Below, in pieces: positions 34,101 through 41,695 of a stretch of DNA of 64,000 nucleotides. Under the pieces are notes generated by a model. It searched no databases. It saw only the letters and a list, made by a program, of their open reading frames with translations, and was not told the origin of the DNA. The stretch's first letter is position 1. Each line of letters opens with the position of its first letter. The DNA is from Gemmataceae bacterium (GTDB lineage Bacteria; Planctomycetota; Planctomycetia; Gemmatales; Gemmataceae): NCBI GenBank assembly GCA_019694755.1, contig JAIBBI010000009.1:1-64000 (forward strand). The letters are read 5' to 3'. The translations under genes and the position numbers were made by a program.

Positions 34101-37100
34101 AGATCGACAAGAAAAAGGTGCGGAAGCCGGAATTAGCAGCCATCGACGAGATTACCGTCGAAGGCGCCAGGGAGCACAATCTCAAGGACGTGTCGACCAC
34201 CCTGCCCCGCGGCAAGATGACGGTCTGTTCGGGTCCCAGCGGGTCGGGGAAAAGCTCATTGGCCATCGACACTGTGTATGCTGAGGGGCAGCGACGGTAC
34301 GTCGAGTCGCTTTCCAGTTACGCCCGCCAGTTTCTCGGTCAGGTGCAGAAACCCCGCGTCGACCGGGTCGAAGGGCTGTCGCCCGCCGTCAGCATTGAAC
34401 AGAAAACTACAAGTAAGAGTCCGCGATCGACTGTCGGGACTGTGACCGAGATTTTCGACTATCTGCGAGTATTGTTCGCTCGACTGGGGGTTTCCCATTG
34501 CCCGAAATGCGGCACGGCGGTTGGGACCCAGTCGGCAGACGAAATCATCGAAAAAGTCATGGCTCTACCGGACGGTGCCCGTTGTTACGTACTTGCACCT
34601 GTGGTCCGACGTGGACAGGAGAAGTTTGACACGATCTTTGCGGACATCCGCCGGGCCGGCTTCAATCGAGTTCGGATCGATGGCGTGTCATACGCCCTCG
34701 ATGACGTACCGTCGATTGACCAGCGGCGGAAACATACGATCGAAGCTGTCGTCGACCGCATCGTGGTTCGGGCGGCAGCGCGGACACGTATCGCCGATGC
34801 GATTGAACAAGGACTGGCTTTGGGTCAGGGCGTCATTCGGATTGCACACGTGGACAACGACGTGCCGGAGCATCAATGGCGCGTCGACCGGTTCAGTCAG
34901 CACCTCAGTTGTGAATCCTGTGGGCGATCTCTGGAACTGCTGTCTCCGCACAACTTTTCATTTAACAGCCCGCTCGGCTGGTGCCCGGGGTGCGAAGGGT
35001 TGGGAACGCAGGCCGGGGCCAGCCTCGATCTGCTGATACGTGATCCGCGTTTGACGCTCGCCGGCGGCGCAATTGCCGCTTGGCCCGAGACCGGCACTGA
35101 CACGCCATGGCGACCTTTTGCCGATGCGATTGCGATCGCCGGTGGATTTACCCTGGACACCGCATTTTCGGAATTGCCGCCGGCAAAACAGCGGATCATT
35201 TTGTACGGGACTGGTGACAAGTGGTTGCCGTTGCCCGAGGGTACCGCGTTCCAATACAAGGGAATCGTCCCGGCAATCGATGAAGCGACGCGGGTAAGCT
35301 GGGTTTACCGGACGAAGTTGGAACATCTCACCGGTGAAGTTCCGTGCTCCGCCTGTGCCGGTGCGAGGCTTCGTGACGACGCCGCCGCGGTGCGGTTTCA
35401 GGGCAAGACTCTGGGGGAACTGTGCGACCTGCCTGTGAGCGAAGCGTTGAGTTTCTTCCGAAAGCTAAAGCTCGATGCGACACAGAAAAAGACGGCCGGC
35501 GAACTGCTGCGGGAAATCTCCGATCGTCTCGAATTTCTGGTTGAGGTTGGGCTGGATTACCTCACGCTCGGTCGTCAGAGCCCGACGCTGTCCGGTGGCG
35601 AAGCGCAGCGAATCCGCCTGGCAAGCCAGATCGGCAGCGGGCTTACCGGCGTCCTCTACGTGCTCGATGAGCCGACGATCGGGCTGCATCCGCGCGACAA
35701 CAAACGGCTCCTAGCGGCACTGCAAAAGCTCCGCGATCTGGGCAACACCTTGCTTCTGGTCGAGCATGACCGCGAGGTCATTTTTGGTGCGGATCACCTG
35801 CTCGATTTCGGCCCCGGAGCCGGGGATCGCGGAGGTGAGATTGTCGCGGCGGGCTCCCCCCGACAATTGGCAAAGTCAGCCAAGTCTCTCACCGGCAAAT
35901 ACCTTTCGGGACGAATGGCGATCCCCGTCCCGACCAATCGGCGAGTGCCGGGGGCCATCGATGACAAAAAGTCGGCCAAAAAGGCGGGGTCGCCACCCCC
36001 TGCCTTGCGAATCGATGGCGCCCGCCACCACAATCTCAAGGGCATTGACGTCACGATTCCTCTGGGTGCGCTTGTCGCCGTGACCGGGGTCAGCGGCTCG
36101 GGAAAAAGCTCGCTCGTTCACGAAGTATTGCACGACACTTTGGCCCGTCGACTGCACCGGGCCAAGACGCGTGGCGCGGCCCACGACGCGATCCGCGGGC
36201 TGGAACTGATCGACAAAGTCATCAGCGTGGACCAGAACCCACTGGGTAACACGCCAATGTCCAATCCGGCCACGTTTACGGGGGTTTTCGACCTGATCCG
36301 ACAACTCTTCGCGCAATTGCCCGAGTCGCGGGTCCGTGGCTATCAGCCGCGCCGGTTTAGTTTCAACAAGGCCGGCGGTCGGTGCGAGGCGTGCGAGGGC
36401 AACGGCCAGAAAAAAATTGAGATGCACTTCCTGCCCGACGTCTGGGTGACATGCGATGTCTGTGAAGGCGCGCGGTTTAACCCCGAAACGCTTGCGGTCC
36501 GCTATAAAGGCAAATCTATTTCCGACGTACTCAACCTTCGTGTATGCGAAGCGTTGGAGCTGTTCAGTAACATCCCCAAGATCCGGCGGATTCTCCAGAC
36601 CCTGGCCGACGTCGGCCTCGACTACGTCGCGCTGGGCCAAGCCGCCCCGACCCTTTCGGGAGGGGAAGCGCAACGCGTCAAACTGGCGGGTGAGCTCGGT
36701 CGGCCCAACACGGGCAAGACCCTGTATATCCTTGATGAGCCGACCACCGGATTGCATTTTGACGATGTCCGCAAATTGCTGGAGGTCCTACATCGGCTGG
36801 TCGATCTCGGCAACACCGTGGTCGTGATCGAACACAATCTCGACATGATCAAAAATGCCGACTGGGTCATCGACCTCGGCCCCGAAGCTGGGGATGCCGG
36901 CGGCTATCTGGTCGCCCAAGGCACGCCGGAGTCCATTTCCAGATGCCCCAATTCGCACACCGGGGCCGTACTCAAGGAAGTACTGGACGCCGGTCCGCAC
37001 GAGGCACGAGCCCGCTTCGACCCCACGGCGCAGTTGGAGATCCATCCCGACGACGTCGCACTGGAAACCGTTGGAAAAGACATCGCGCCGCCATGGGAAT

Positions 37101-38005
37101 CTGACGGTCGTCGCTGGCACACACAAGATCGACTCTCGTACAAGGGAACCCCGTGCGTCTGGGAAGGGGCAGCGTTGACCCATGTTGAGAGATTGATTCA
37201 GGAGTCCGCAGAATTCGGCCCGACGATTTGGACCGAACGGTCCGTGGTTGAGATTCCCGCAAAGGTCAAGTCTCACGGATGGTTTCTGCATGCCATGACA
37301 AGTGGCGAACGGCTGCTCCGGTTGGTGTTTCGAGTCGGTCGGAACACGTTCAAACAGGAAGCCCTCGCCCGACAGCTCAATCTACGCCCGCTCAACGAGT
37401 TGGAAGGAGTGTCCGTATTCGGCGATGAAAGTCGTGTCCGCGTTTCCAACCGACGGGGGCCAGTCCAGGATGTGACGCTGATGATCCATCGCAAGTCGGA
37501 GGTAGAAACGCCGGCGTTTACGAAGTTCCTCAAGCAGGCCATCTCAGCCTTCCAGGCCCACATGCAGAAGGTCAGTGTTTCGCCCGAAGACGTCATGCCC
37601 TGGAAGGTCAACGGAGAGCGATGGCACCTCGGCGAGAAAGGGTTCCCGCCGGGAAAAAAGGTCTATTGGGATCGCCGGCTTCTCGGCAAGCTCCTGAACT
37701 CCTTGCAGGCCGGCCGGGACGACGTCACGGTCAAATGGGATGTTCGCGACGCCGTTACGCTGCGAGCCAGTGAAGGTGCAATCTATGCCCGCGTCTGGAC
37801 GAAACGGAACGAGTCCTGTGACGTGCAGCTGTATTGCGCCAAAGGAAAATTCAACCTGAGCCGGGTCGAGTCGATCGGAGCCGCTCGTGCCGGCATAGTC
37901 CAGGATAAGTCGTCACGGGACACGATCGAGTTGTCGTTCCTGTTGCCGGATCACGTGGATGCCCGCAAACTCAGTGCGCTCGTGAATGAGATATGTGAAG
38001 ACTGA
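31178..38005 (+). CDS. uvrA: Double-length UvrA (two fused UvrA units plus C-terminal domain pair)
   Basis: A 2275-residue excinuclease ABC damage-recognition ATPase. Normal UvrA is about 940-1000 residues and works as a dimer. Here two complete units are fused head to tail (about 1-975 and 990-1935). All four ATPase modules look intact: Walker A SGSGKSS near residues 33, 654, 1017 and 1634, and LSGGEAQR signatures near 504, 856, 1470 and 1826. Each unit keeps its CxxC zinc knuckles (CPEC, CGNC/CPDC, CEAC/CPVC; CPKC, CESC/CPGC, CEAC/CDVC). A further ~310 residues (1965-2275) contain two copies of an unknown domain. It surveys DNA for bulky damage and loads UvrB. Confidence 0.95.
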   Translation: MNNTAIVVRGAREHNLRGVDLDLPRDRLIVFTGVSGSGKSSLAFDTLYAEGQRRYIESLSSYARQFLGQLPKPDVDYLGGLSPAISIQQKTAGRNPRSTVGTITEVYDFLRVLYARVGTGHCPECQRPIEAQSRDQIVSRILGMPAGTRFLILAPVVRGQKGEFKDLCSDLLRRGYVRARIDGRIVRLGDDQKLDKRLKHDIEVVVDRLTNEPRNRGRIAEAVEQALGLAESSLIVAVDEEEAPGKVKEGSKYQDTLYSSRYSCGNCQLSFEEPTPQLFSFNSPHGMCPDCDGLGTRYTFDTALLIPDPSKSFYDGAVLLVGPLRGMGRWRKHIYNGVADTLGIDLKKPWKNLPQQHQDWLLNGSGDKPIVYSFKHRGGLHKHGGKWEGIVPQLLASFKKTAAGPRRMQLEKYMTVVRCPTCSGQRLNAQARAVRVAGKSLVEACADSIGNLAEFFSVGGPLEVSLDPVRKHIAGELLKEIRARLGFLNNVGLHYLSLDRSAPTLSGGEAQRIRLAGQIGSGLVGVLYILDEPSIGLHPRDNERLLRSIERLRDVGNTVVVVEHDEETIRAADYVVDFGPGPGVRGGEVVAAGTYSDVAGNAQSLTGRYLSGKSAIIVPKKRRPGNGHALGIKGARHHNLKNIDVEIPLGCFVGVTGVSGSGKSSLINDILLHGIKSLLQKGEQSEDEDSDSELEERVDFDGITGSEHIDKVIAIDQSAIGRTPRSNPGTYIKVLDEIRGLFAMVTDAKTRGYQAGRFSFNRPGGRCEACEGNGSNRLEMDFLADVWVTCPVCGGKRFNHETLQVRYRGKSIHDVLEMDIQEALVLFEHVPKVRAMLQTLHEVGLDYIKLGQPSPTLSGGEAQRIKLARELCRRGTGKTLYVLDEPTTGLHFEDVRKLLEVLHKFVDEGNTVLVIEHNLDVIKTADWVIDLGPEGGQGGGRVVAAGTPEKVARCTESFTGKALVAALGGRVASRKIDKKKVRKPELAAIDEITVEGAREHNLKDVSTTLPRGKMTVCSGPSGSGKSSLAIDTVYAEGQRRYVESLSSYARQFLGQVQKPRVDRVEGLSPAVSIEQKTTSKSPRSTVGTVTEIFDYLRVLFARLGVSHCPKCGTAVGTQSADEIIEKVMALPDGARCYVLAPVVRRGQEKFDTIFADIRRAGFNRVRIDGVSYALDDVPSIDQRRKHTIEAVVDRIVVRAAARTRIADAIEQGLALGQGVIRIAHVDNDVPEHQWRVDRFSQHLSCESCGRSLELLSPHNFSFNSPLGWCPGCEGLGTQAGASLDLLIRDPRLTLAGGAIAAWPETGTDTPWRPFADAIAIAGGFTLDTAFSELPPAKQRIILYGTGDKWLPLPEGTAFQYKGIVPAIDEATRVSWVYRTKLEHLTGEVPCSACAGARLRDDAAAVRFQGKTLGELCDLPVSEALSFFRKLKLDATQKKTAGELLREISDRLEFLVEVGLDYLTLGRQSPTLSGGEAQRIRLASQIGSGLTGVLYVLDEPTIGLHPRDNKRLLAALQKLRDLGNTLLLVEHDREVIFGADHLLDFGPGAGDRGGEIVAAGSPRQLAKSAKSLTGKYLSGRMAIPVPTNRRVPGAIDDKKSAKKAGSPPPALRIDGARHHNLKGIDVTIPLGALVAVTGVSGSGKSSLVHEVLHDTLARRLHRAKTRGAAHDAIRGLELIDKVISVDQNPLGNTPMSNPATFTGVFDLIRQLFAQLPESRVRGYQPRRFSFNKAGGRCEACEGNGQKKIEMHFLPDVWVTCDVCEGARFNPETLAVRYKGKSISDVLNLRVCEALELFSNIPKIRRILQTLADVGLDYVALGQAAPTLSGGEAQRVKLAGELGRPNTGKTLYILDEPTTGLHFDDVRKLLEVLHRLVDLGNTVVVIEHNLDMIKNADWVIDLGPEAGDAGGYLVAQGTPESISRCPNSHTGAVLKEVLDAGPHEARARFDPTAQLEIHPDDVALETVGKDIAPPWESDGRRWHTQDRLSYKGTPCVWEGAALTHVERLIQESAEFGPTIWTERSVVEIPAKVKSHGWFLHAMTSGERLLRLVFRVGRNTFKQEALARQLNLRPLNELEGVSVFGDESRVRVSNRRGPVQDVTLMIHRKSEVETPAFTKFLKQAISAFQAHMQKVSVSPEDVMPWKVNGERWHLGEKGFPPGKKVYWDRRLLGKLLNSLQAGRDDVTVKWDVRDAVTLRASEGAIYARVWTKRNESCDVQLYCAKGKFNLSRVESIGAARAGIVQDKSSRDTIELSFLLPDHVDARKLSALVNEICED

Positions 38006-38018
38006 TCCGCGCGCAACG

Positions 38019-38049
38019 CGACCGCGGAAGCGTAAGGCTTCCGCGGTCG
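38019..38049. terminator. Perfect 13-bp hairpin after uvrA
   Basis: CGACCGCGGAAGC and GCTTCCGCGGTCG form a perfect 13-bp stem with loop GTAAG, between the convergent ends of uvrA and the LTxxQ protein gene. No T run follows on either strand, so it may act with Rho or as a bidirectional block. Confidence 0.6.
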
Positions 38050-38069
38050 ATGGGTATTCAGATTTCCTA

Positions 38070-38393
38070 TTACTTCTTCTTCTCAGCTTCCGGCTTTTCG
38101 CCGAGCTTTTCGGCGAACATTTCCTTCAGCCGAGCCTTCTGAGCCGCAGTGAGAACCTCAGTTTCTTCCTTGACCATCTTCTCTCTCGCCTCTTTGATTT
38201 GTTTCTCGAGGTCGTCGATTTTTGCTTTGTGCTTCGATTGGATCTCGTAGATCTTCTGCTTCTGTTCGTCGGAAAGGCCGAGCTTGGACCAGCCTTGGGG
38301 CAACTGGCCCTTGGCTTTGCCCTTGTCCTGGCCGATCGTCGGGCCAGTAGCAAGGACGACGAGCAGGCCGACGGCGGCCAAGGAGCGGATCAT
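38070..38393 (-). CDS. Small secreted LTxxQ/Spy-like helical protein
   Basis: A 107-residue protein starting at ATG 38393 with a signal peptide (MIRSLAAVGLLVVLATGPTIGQ). The mature part is highly charged and helical, with heptad-like Lys/Glu spacing (KIDDLEKQIKEAREKMVKEE). It contains the LTAAQ...L pattern near residue 85 that marks the Spy/CpxP family of periplasmic chaperones. A function in periplasmic protein protection is possible but not shown. The lysine-rich tail ends EAEKKK. A putative promoter lies about 65-90 bp upstream. Confidence 0.82.
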   Translation of the reverse strand: MIRSLAAVGLLVVLATGPTIGQDKGKAKGQLPQGWSKLGLSDEQKQKIYEIQSKHKAKIDDLEKQIKEAREKMVKEETEVLTAAQKARLKEMFAEKLGEKPEAEKKK

Positions 38394-38454
38394 CTTCACG
38401 GGGCACCTCACACGATTGGGTAGAAACGAGGTTGTTGGAAGACAGTAAATTTCA

Positions 38455-38483
38455 TGTCTAATCGGCCCGAACTTCAAAGTCAA
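38455..38483 (-). promoter_or_regulatory. Putative promoter of the LTxxQ protein gene
   Basis: On the minus strand TTGACT (38483-38478) is followed after 17 bp by TAGACA (38460-38455). The -35 is strong and the -10 weak. The leader would be about 55 nt. Confidence 0.35.
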
Positions 38484-38584
38484 CAATATTCGACCCGGAT
38501 TCCTCGAATGGTGGCTCAAAAGCAAACCGCTTCCGGCGGGCGACGCGTCCAGCCCGTCCCGAGGGATCACTTCCTTATTCGAAG

Positions 38585-40483
38585 TTACTCGGTCGGGAAC
38601 ACTTCTTCGACTGGCACGTCCCATTGCCCCAGACCGACGCTGACGAGGACTGTTCGTTTCCGAGCATCCACTCGGACGACTTTGCCGACTTTGTCGAACC
38701 GTGCCACGCGGACGTTGTCTCCGACTTTGAGCCGGTCACGAGCGACCCTCAATTGCTCCTCGGCTGCCGTTCGCCGGGCCTGCTCCTCGCCAAGCACGCG
38801 CAGCGACTCACGTTCCTGATCGGCCGCGAGTTTGGCGGCCACGGCTTCGGACCGGAGCCGTTCTGTTTCTGCCCGAAGTTCGTGCAGTTTGGCCAGCTCA
38901 GGATTGCGACGGCGTCTCCGAAGGTACTTGCGTGCGCGGTCGATCAAATCGCGAGGCAATTGTAATCGGCGGGCAATCGTCAACGCGTTGCTCATTCCGA
39001 ATTGACCGATGAGGAGTCGGTACGTCGGTTGAAGTGATTCCCGATTGAACTCGACCGCAGCATTCTCGGCGTCGGCATTCGCGAGGGCGTAAGTCTTCAG
39101 GTCACCGATGTGCGTCGTGACGATCGCCCTGCAGCCGCGTCCGGCGAGTGTATCAAGTAATGCTCGCCCCAGGGCTGCGCCTTCCGTCGGATCGGTGCCG
39201 GCTCCGAGTTCGTCGAGCAATACAAGACTCTCCGCGGTGGCCAACCGGAGTATGGAGGCGATTCGCGTCATGTGCGAGCTGAACGTGCTGAGGGATTGTT
39301 CCAGGCTCTGCTCGTCGCCGATGTCGGCCAGGATCTGATCGAAGACGGGCAAAGTGCTCCCGGGCTCAGCAGGTATTGGGATTCCCGATTGGGCCATGGC
39401 CGCCAGCAGCCCCACTGTCTTCAGAACTACGGTTTTCCCGCCGGTGTTGGGACCAGTCACGACGAGCAACCGGAAGCCGCATCCGAGCGTTACATCAAGC
39501 GGGACTACGGACCTCGTAACTCCGTCGGACGAAGTGCGATTCCGGAAGATGGATTCGAGTAATGGATGCCGGGCCGACCGTAAAACCACCCGACCTTCGC
39601 CGTTCATGACCGGTCGCGACATTCCGAAGTCGCGGCCGTATTTGGCCTTTGACGCAATCAGGTCGACCCGGGCCAGGATTTCGATGGCTATTGTCAGGGG
39701 CTTGGCGACCCGCGCGATGTCGGCTGTGAGCCTTCGGAGGATGCGTTTCGTCTCGCGATCTTCTTCGCCCTTCACGACTGCACGCTCGGCCCCGAGGTTG
39801 GCGAGGGCTGTCGGCTCAATGAAAACAGTCTCCCCGGTCGGGCTGGTCCGATGAACAACGCCGGGCAGCTTGTGTCGGTAGTTGGCGGCCACCGGGAGGA
39901 CGAAGTGATCGCCCGACATTGTGGCGTTCGGATAGCGAAGAACCTTGCGCAACTCGGTATCGTGCAACAGTCGCTTCAGCACGACCTGGACGCGATCATC
40001 AATGGCCGCCAACCGTTGTCGTATCTCCGCGAGTTCCGGACTAGCTGAGTCGGCAATATTACCGCGAGGGTCGACGCAGGAATACAGGCCCTTTGCCGCC
40101 GGGCCAAGGTCTTCGACGGAATTCAACAGTTCGATCAAACCCGCGCACCGTTCGTCGAGCCGCATCCGGAACCGGTAGAACGCGCCCGTCGTGGCCAGAA
40201 CTGCGGCGACTTCGAGGATCTGCTCGGCGGTCAACATCGATCCGATAACTGCCCGTCGGACCAGCAATCTCACATCGCTCAGTCCGGCGAATGGCGGAGA
40301 TTGCCCCTGCCCAATCGTCACCATCATTTCCGCAACAAGACCCTGTTCACGCTCGATGGCCTCGAGCACGGTCATTGGGGTCACGGCGTCGATCAGTTCA
40401 CGGCCCAGCGATGTTGCGGCATACCCGCTCAGAATCTCGCGTACTTTGGGAAACTCAATGATCTGAAGTGTGTGTGCGTCCAT
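38585..40483 (-). CDS. mutS2: MutS2-family ATPase without Smr nuclease domain
   Basis: A 632-residue MutS2-type protein. The N-terminal core (about residues 1-300, ending in the clamp/lever helices) and the ABC-type ATPase domain are clear. Walker A is TGPNTGGKTV near residue 348, Walker B LVLLDELGAGTDPTEG near 427, and the conserved THIGDLK histidine follows. After a coiled coil (about 520-590), the chain ends with a short KOW-like beta segment (LKVGDNVRVARFDKVGKVV). Typical MutS2 is about 780 residues and ends in an Smr endonuclease domain, which is absent here. MutS2 acts in recombination control and, in some bacteria, in rescue of collided ribosomes. Confidence 0.92.
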   Translation of the reverse strand: MDAHTLQIIEFPKVREILSGYAATSLGRELIDAVTPMTVLEAIEREQGLVAEMMVTIGQGQSPPFAGLSDVRLLVRRAVIGSMLTAEQILEVAAVLATTGAFYRFRMRLDERCAGLIELLNSVEDLGPAAKGLYSCVDPRGNIADSASPELAEIRQRLAAIDDRVQVVLKRLLHDTELRKVLRYPNATMSGDHFVLPVAANYRHKLPGVVHRTSPTGETVFIEPTALANLGAERAVVKGEEDRETKRILRRLTADIARVAKPLTIAIEILARVDLIASKAKYGRDFGMSRPVMNGEGRVVLRSARHPLLESIFRNRTSSDGVTRSVVPLDVTLGCGFRLLVVTGPNTGGKTVVLKTVGLLAAMAQSGIPIPAEPGSTLPVFDQILADIGDEQSLEQSLSTFSSHMTRIASILRLATAESLVLLDELGAGTDPTEGAALGRALLDTLAGRGCRAIVTTHIGDLKTYALANADAENAAVEFNRESLQPTYRLLIGQFGMSNALTIARRLQLPRDLIDRARKYLRRRRRNPELAKLHELRAETERLRSEAVAAKLAADQERESLRVLGEEQARRTAAEEQLRVARDRLKVGDNVRVARFDKVGKVVRVDARKRTVLVSVGLGQWDVPVEEVFPTE

Positions 40484-40485
40484 TC

Positions 40486-40746
40486 TCAGGAAATGAAGTG
40501 GCTTCGGTACAATTCAAACCCGGCATTCAGGGCGTCGCGCGGATTCTCAAACTCGGCCGGTGTCGAGGCGACGACGCTTTGACCCTGAGCGGCCTGCAAT
40601 TGAGACTTCCAAAGCAGACAATCGTCAATGGCGACCGATACCACTGCCTCGGGAAGGTTGGGGCCCGTGATCCTAAATGAGCCTCGGGTTACCTCTTCAA
40701 CTCGGGCCTGCCTCTGCCGAATCCAGAACGGAAGATCGGGTGTCAT
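40486..40746 (-). CDS. Small hypothetical protein upstream of mutS2
   Basis: An 86-residue protein I do not recognise. It has an ATG with CGGAG six bases upstream and ends two bases before the mutS2 start, so it is almost certainly in the same operon. It is acidic, soluble and has no cysteine cluster or signal. A beta-rich centre (GSFRITGPNLPEAVVSVAIDD) is followed by a C-terminal helix (DALNAGFELYRSHF). Confidence 0.7.
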   Translation of the reverse strand: MTPDLPFWIRQRQARVEEVTRGSFRITGPNLPEAVVSVAIDDCLLWKSQLQAAQGQSVVASTPAEFENPRDALNAGFELYRSHFIS

Positions 40747-40761
40747 GTCGGCTCCGGCGGA

Positions 40762-41169
40762 TCAGTTTTCCGGTCGCAGTTCGCGAATCAGGTTGTGGAT
40801 CTTCTGCAGGCGAGCGCTGATGGCGTCCGGAGTCGGTCCGGCCGCGGCAGCTTTCAGGGCCGTGGCCTCGGACGTCAGCGCGTCGCATTTTCCCGGAAGA
40901 TCCACGAGTCGGGCAGGCACATCTTTCGTTGATTTGAGTAGCTTCGCAGCTTTCTCGATGGAGCTTGCCGTCTCGCCGAGTTCCTTCCAGTCGTCGCGGT
41001 AGTACCCCTCCGTCGCGCGCCAGGCAAGTTGGCGGAGCTTGGGATGCAGGTCTCCGTAGGAGGTGGCGGCTGCATCTTCGGGGAGCGAGATGGGGACGGG
41101 TGATAGCTTGTCCGCCGTGGCGCAGCCCGTCGCCAACAATGCAAACAGGAAGACCAGACGGGGTAACAC
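40762..41169 (-). CDS. Hypothetical lipoprotein
   Basis: A 135-residue protein with a GTG start and a GGAGGG seven bases upstream. A lipoprotein signal peptide ends in the lipobox LLATGC (cysteine near residue 16). The mature part is helical and charged, with no known motif. It lies 15 bp upstream of the small hypothetical protein gene and is probably co-transcribed with it and mutS2. It is likely membrane-anchored on the outer face of the cytoplasmic membrane or in the outer membrane; function unknown. Confidence 0.8.
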   Translation of the reverse strand: MLPRLVFLFALLATGCATADKLSPVPISLPEDAAATSYGDLHPKLRQLAWRATEGYYRDDWKELGETASSIEKAAKLLKSTKDVPARLVDLPGKCDALTSEATALKAAAAGPTPDAISARLQKIHNLIRELRPEN

Positions 41170-41204
41170 GGTGTGCCCTCCGGCAGCACCGGGGAACCGC
41201 GGAA

Positions 41205-41420
41205 TCAGCGGCCTGTTACGCCCGGACGATCCACATACGTCTTAGGCGACAGGCCAGTGTCTTCCACCACCGCAAGCCGTTCGCGGCCGCGACGCTTCTG
41301 TTCCTCAATGCTGTAGCGCGGATCGTCGGCACGACCCGCCTGCCGGTACAGTAAGCCCCCCTGCTGCGACTGGCAACCGACGGATGCGAAAATCAGTGCA
41401 ACCAGCAAAGTCGTACGCAT
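41205..41420 (-). CDS. Small hypothetical lipoprotein
   Basis: A 71-residue protein starting at ATG 41420 with GGAG eight bases upstream; the longer upstream frame has no support. The signal MRTTLLVALIFASVGC is a clear lipobox. The mature 55 residues are polar, with a basic stretch EEQKRRGRERLA, and have no known domain. It lies 35 bp before the next lipoprotein gene, same strand, so two lipoproteins head the mutS2 operon. Confidence 0.75.
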   Translation of the reverse strand: MRTTLLVALIFASVGCQSQQGGLLYRQAGRADDPRYSIEEQKRRGRERLAVVEDTGLSPKTYVDRPGVTGR

Positions 41421-41601
41421 GACAGAATCTCCGGAATTCGCTGGCGCACCTGCGTCCGCCCCAGTATACGGGGATTCGGCCAGTGCATGGGTGTGCCGGG
41501 AGTAGAACGCAAAAACTCTCCACGGGTTCCAAATTGGCCATACGTGCCAGGCAGTACACATTACCCAGTTTCGTGAAATCGACGCCCTTCCGCTGTCGGA
41601 C

Positions 41602-41629
41602 TTGTGAAACAGCAGCTTGGCCTTAGGAT
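41602..41629 (+). promoter_or_regulatory. Putative promoter of tatC
   Basis: TTGTGA (41602-41607) and TAGGAT (41624-41629), 16 bp apart, in the 275-bp gap between the lipoprotein gene and tatC. Each hexamer matches consensus at four of six positions. The leader would be about 60 nt. Confidence 0.3.
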
Positions 41630-41695
41630 GAAAAGATCGGAAATGCACCGCCGTCCCCGGCGGGTTCCCGGCCTATTCAGCCGACGATTCCCTTC

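Noticed and set aside
35876-36757. 293-codon minus-strand ORF inside uvrA
   Set aside because: It is complementary to conserved UvrA sequence, so a shadow of GC-rich coding DNA.
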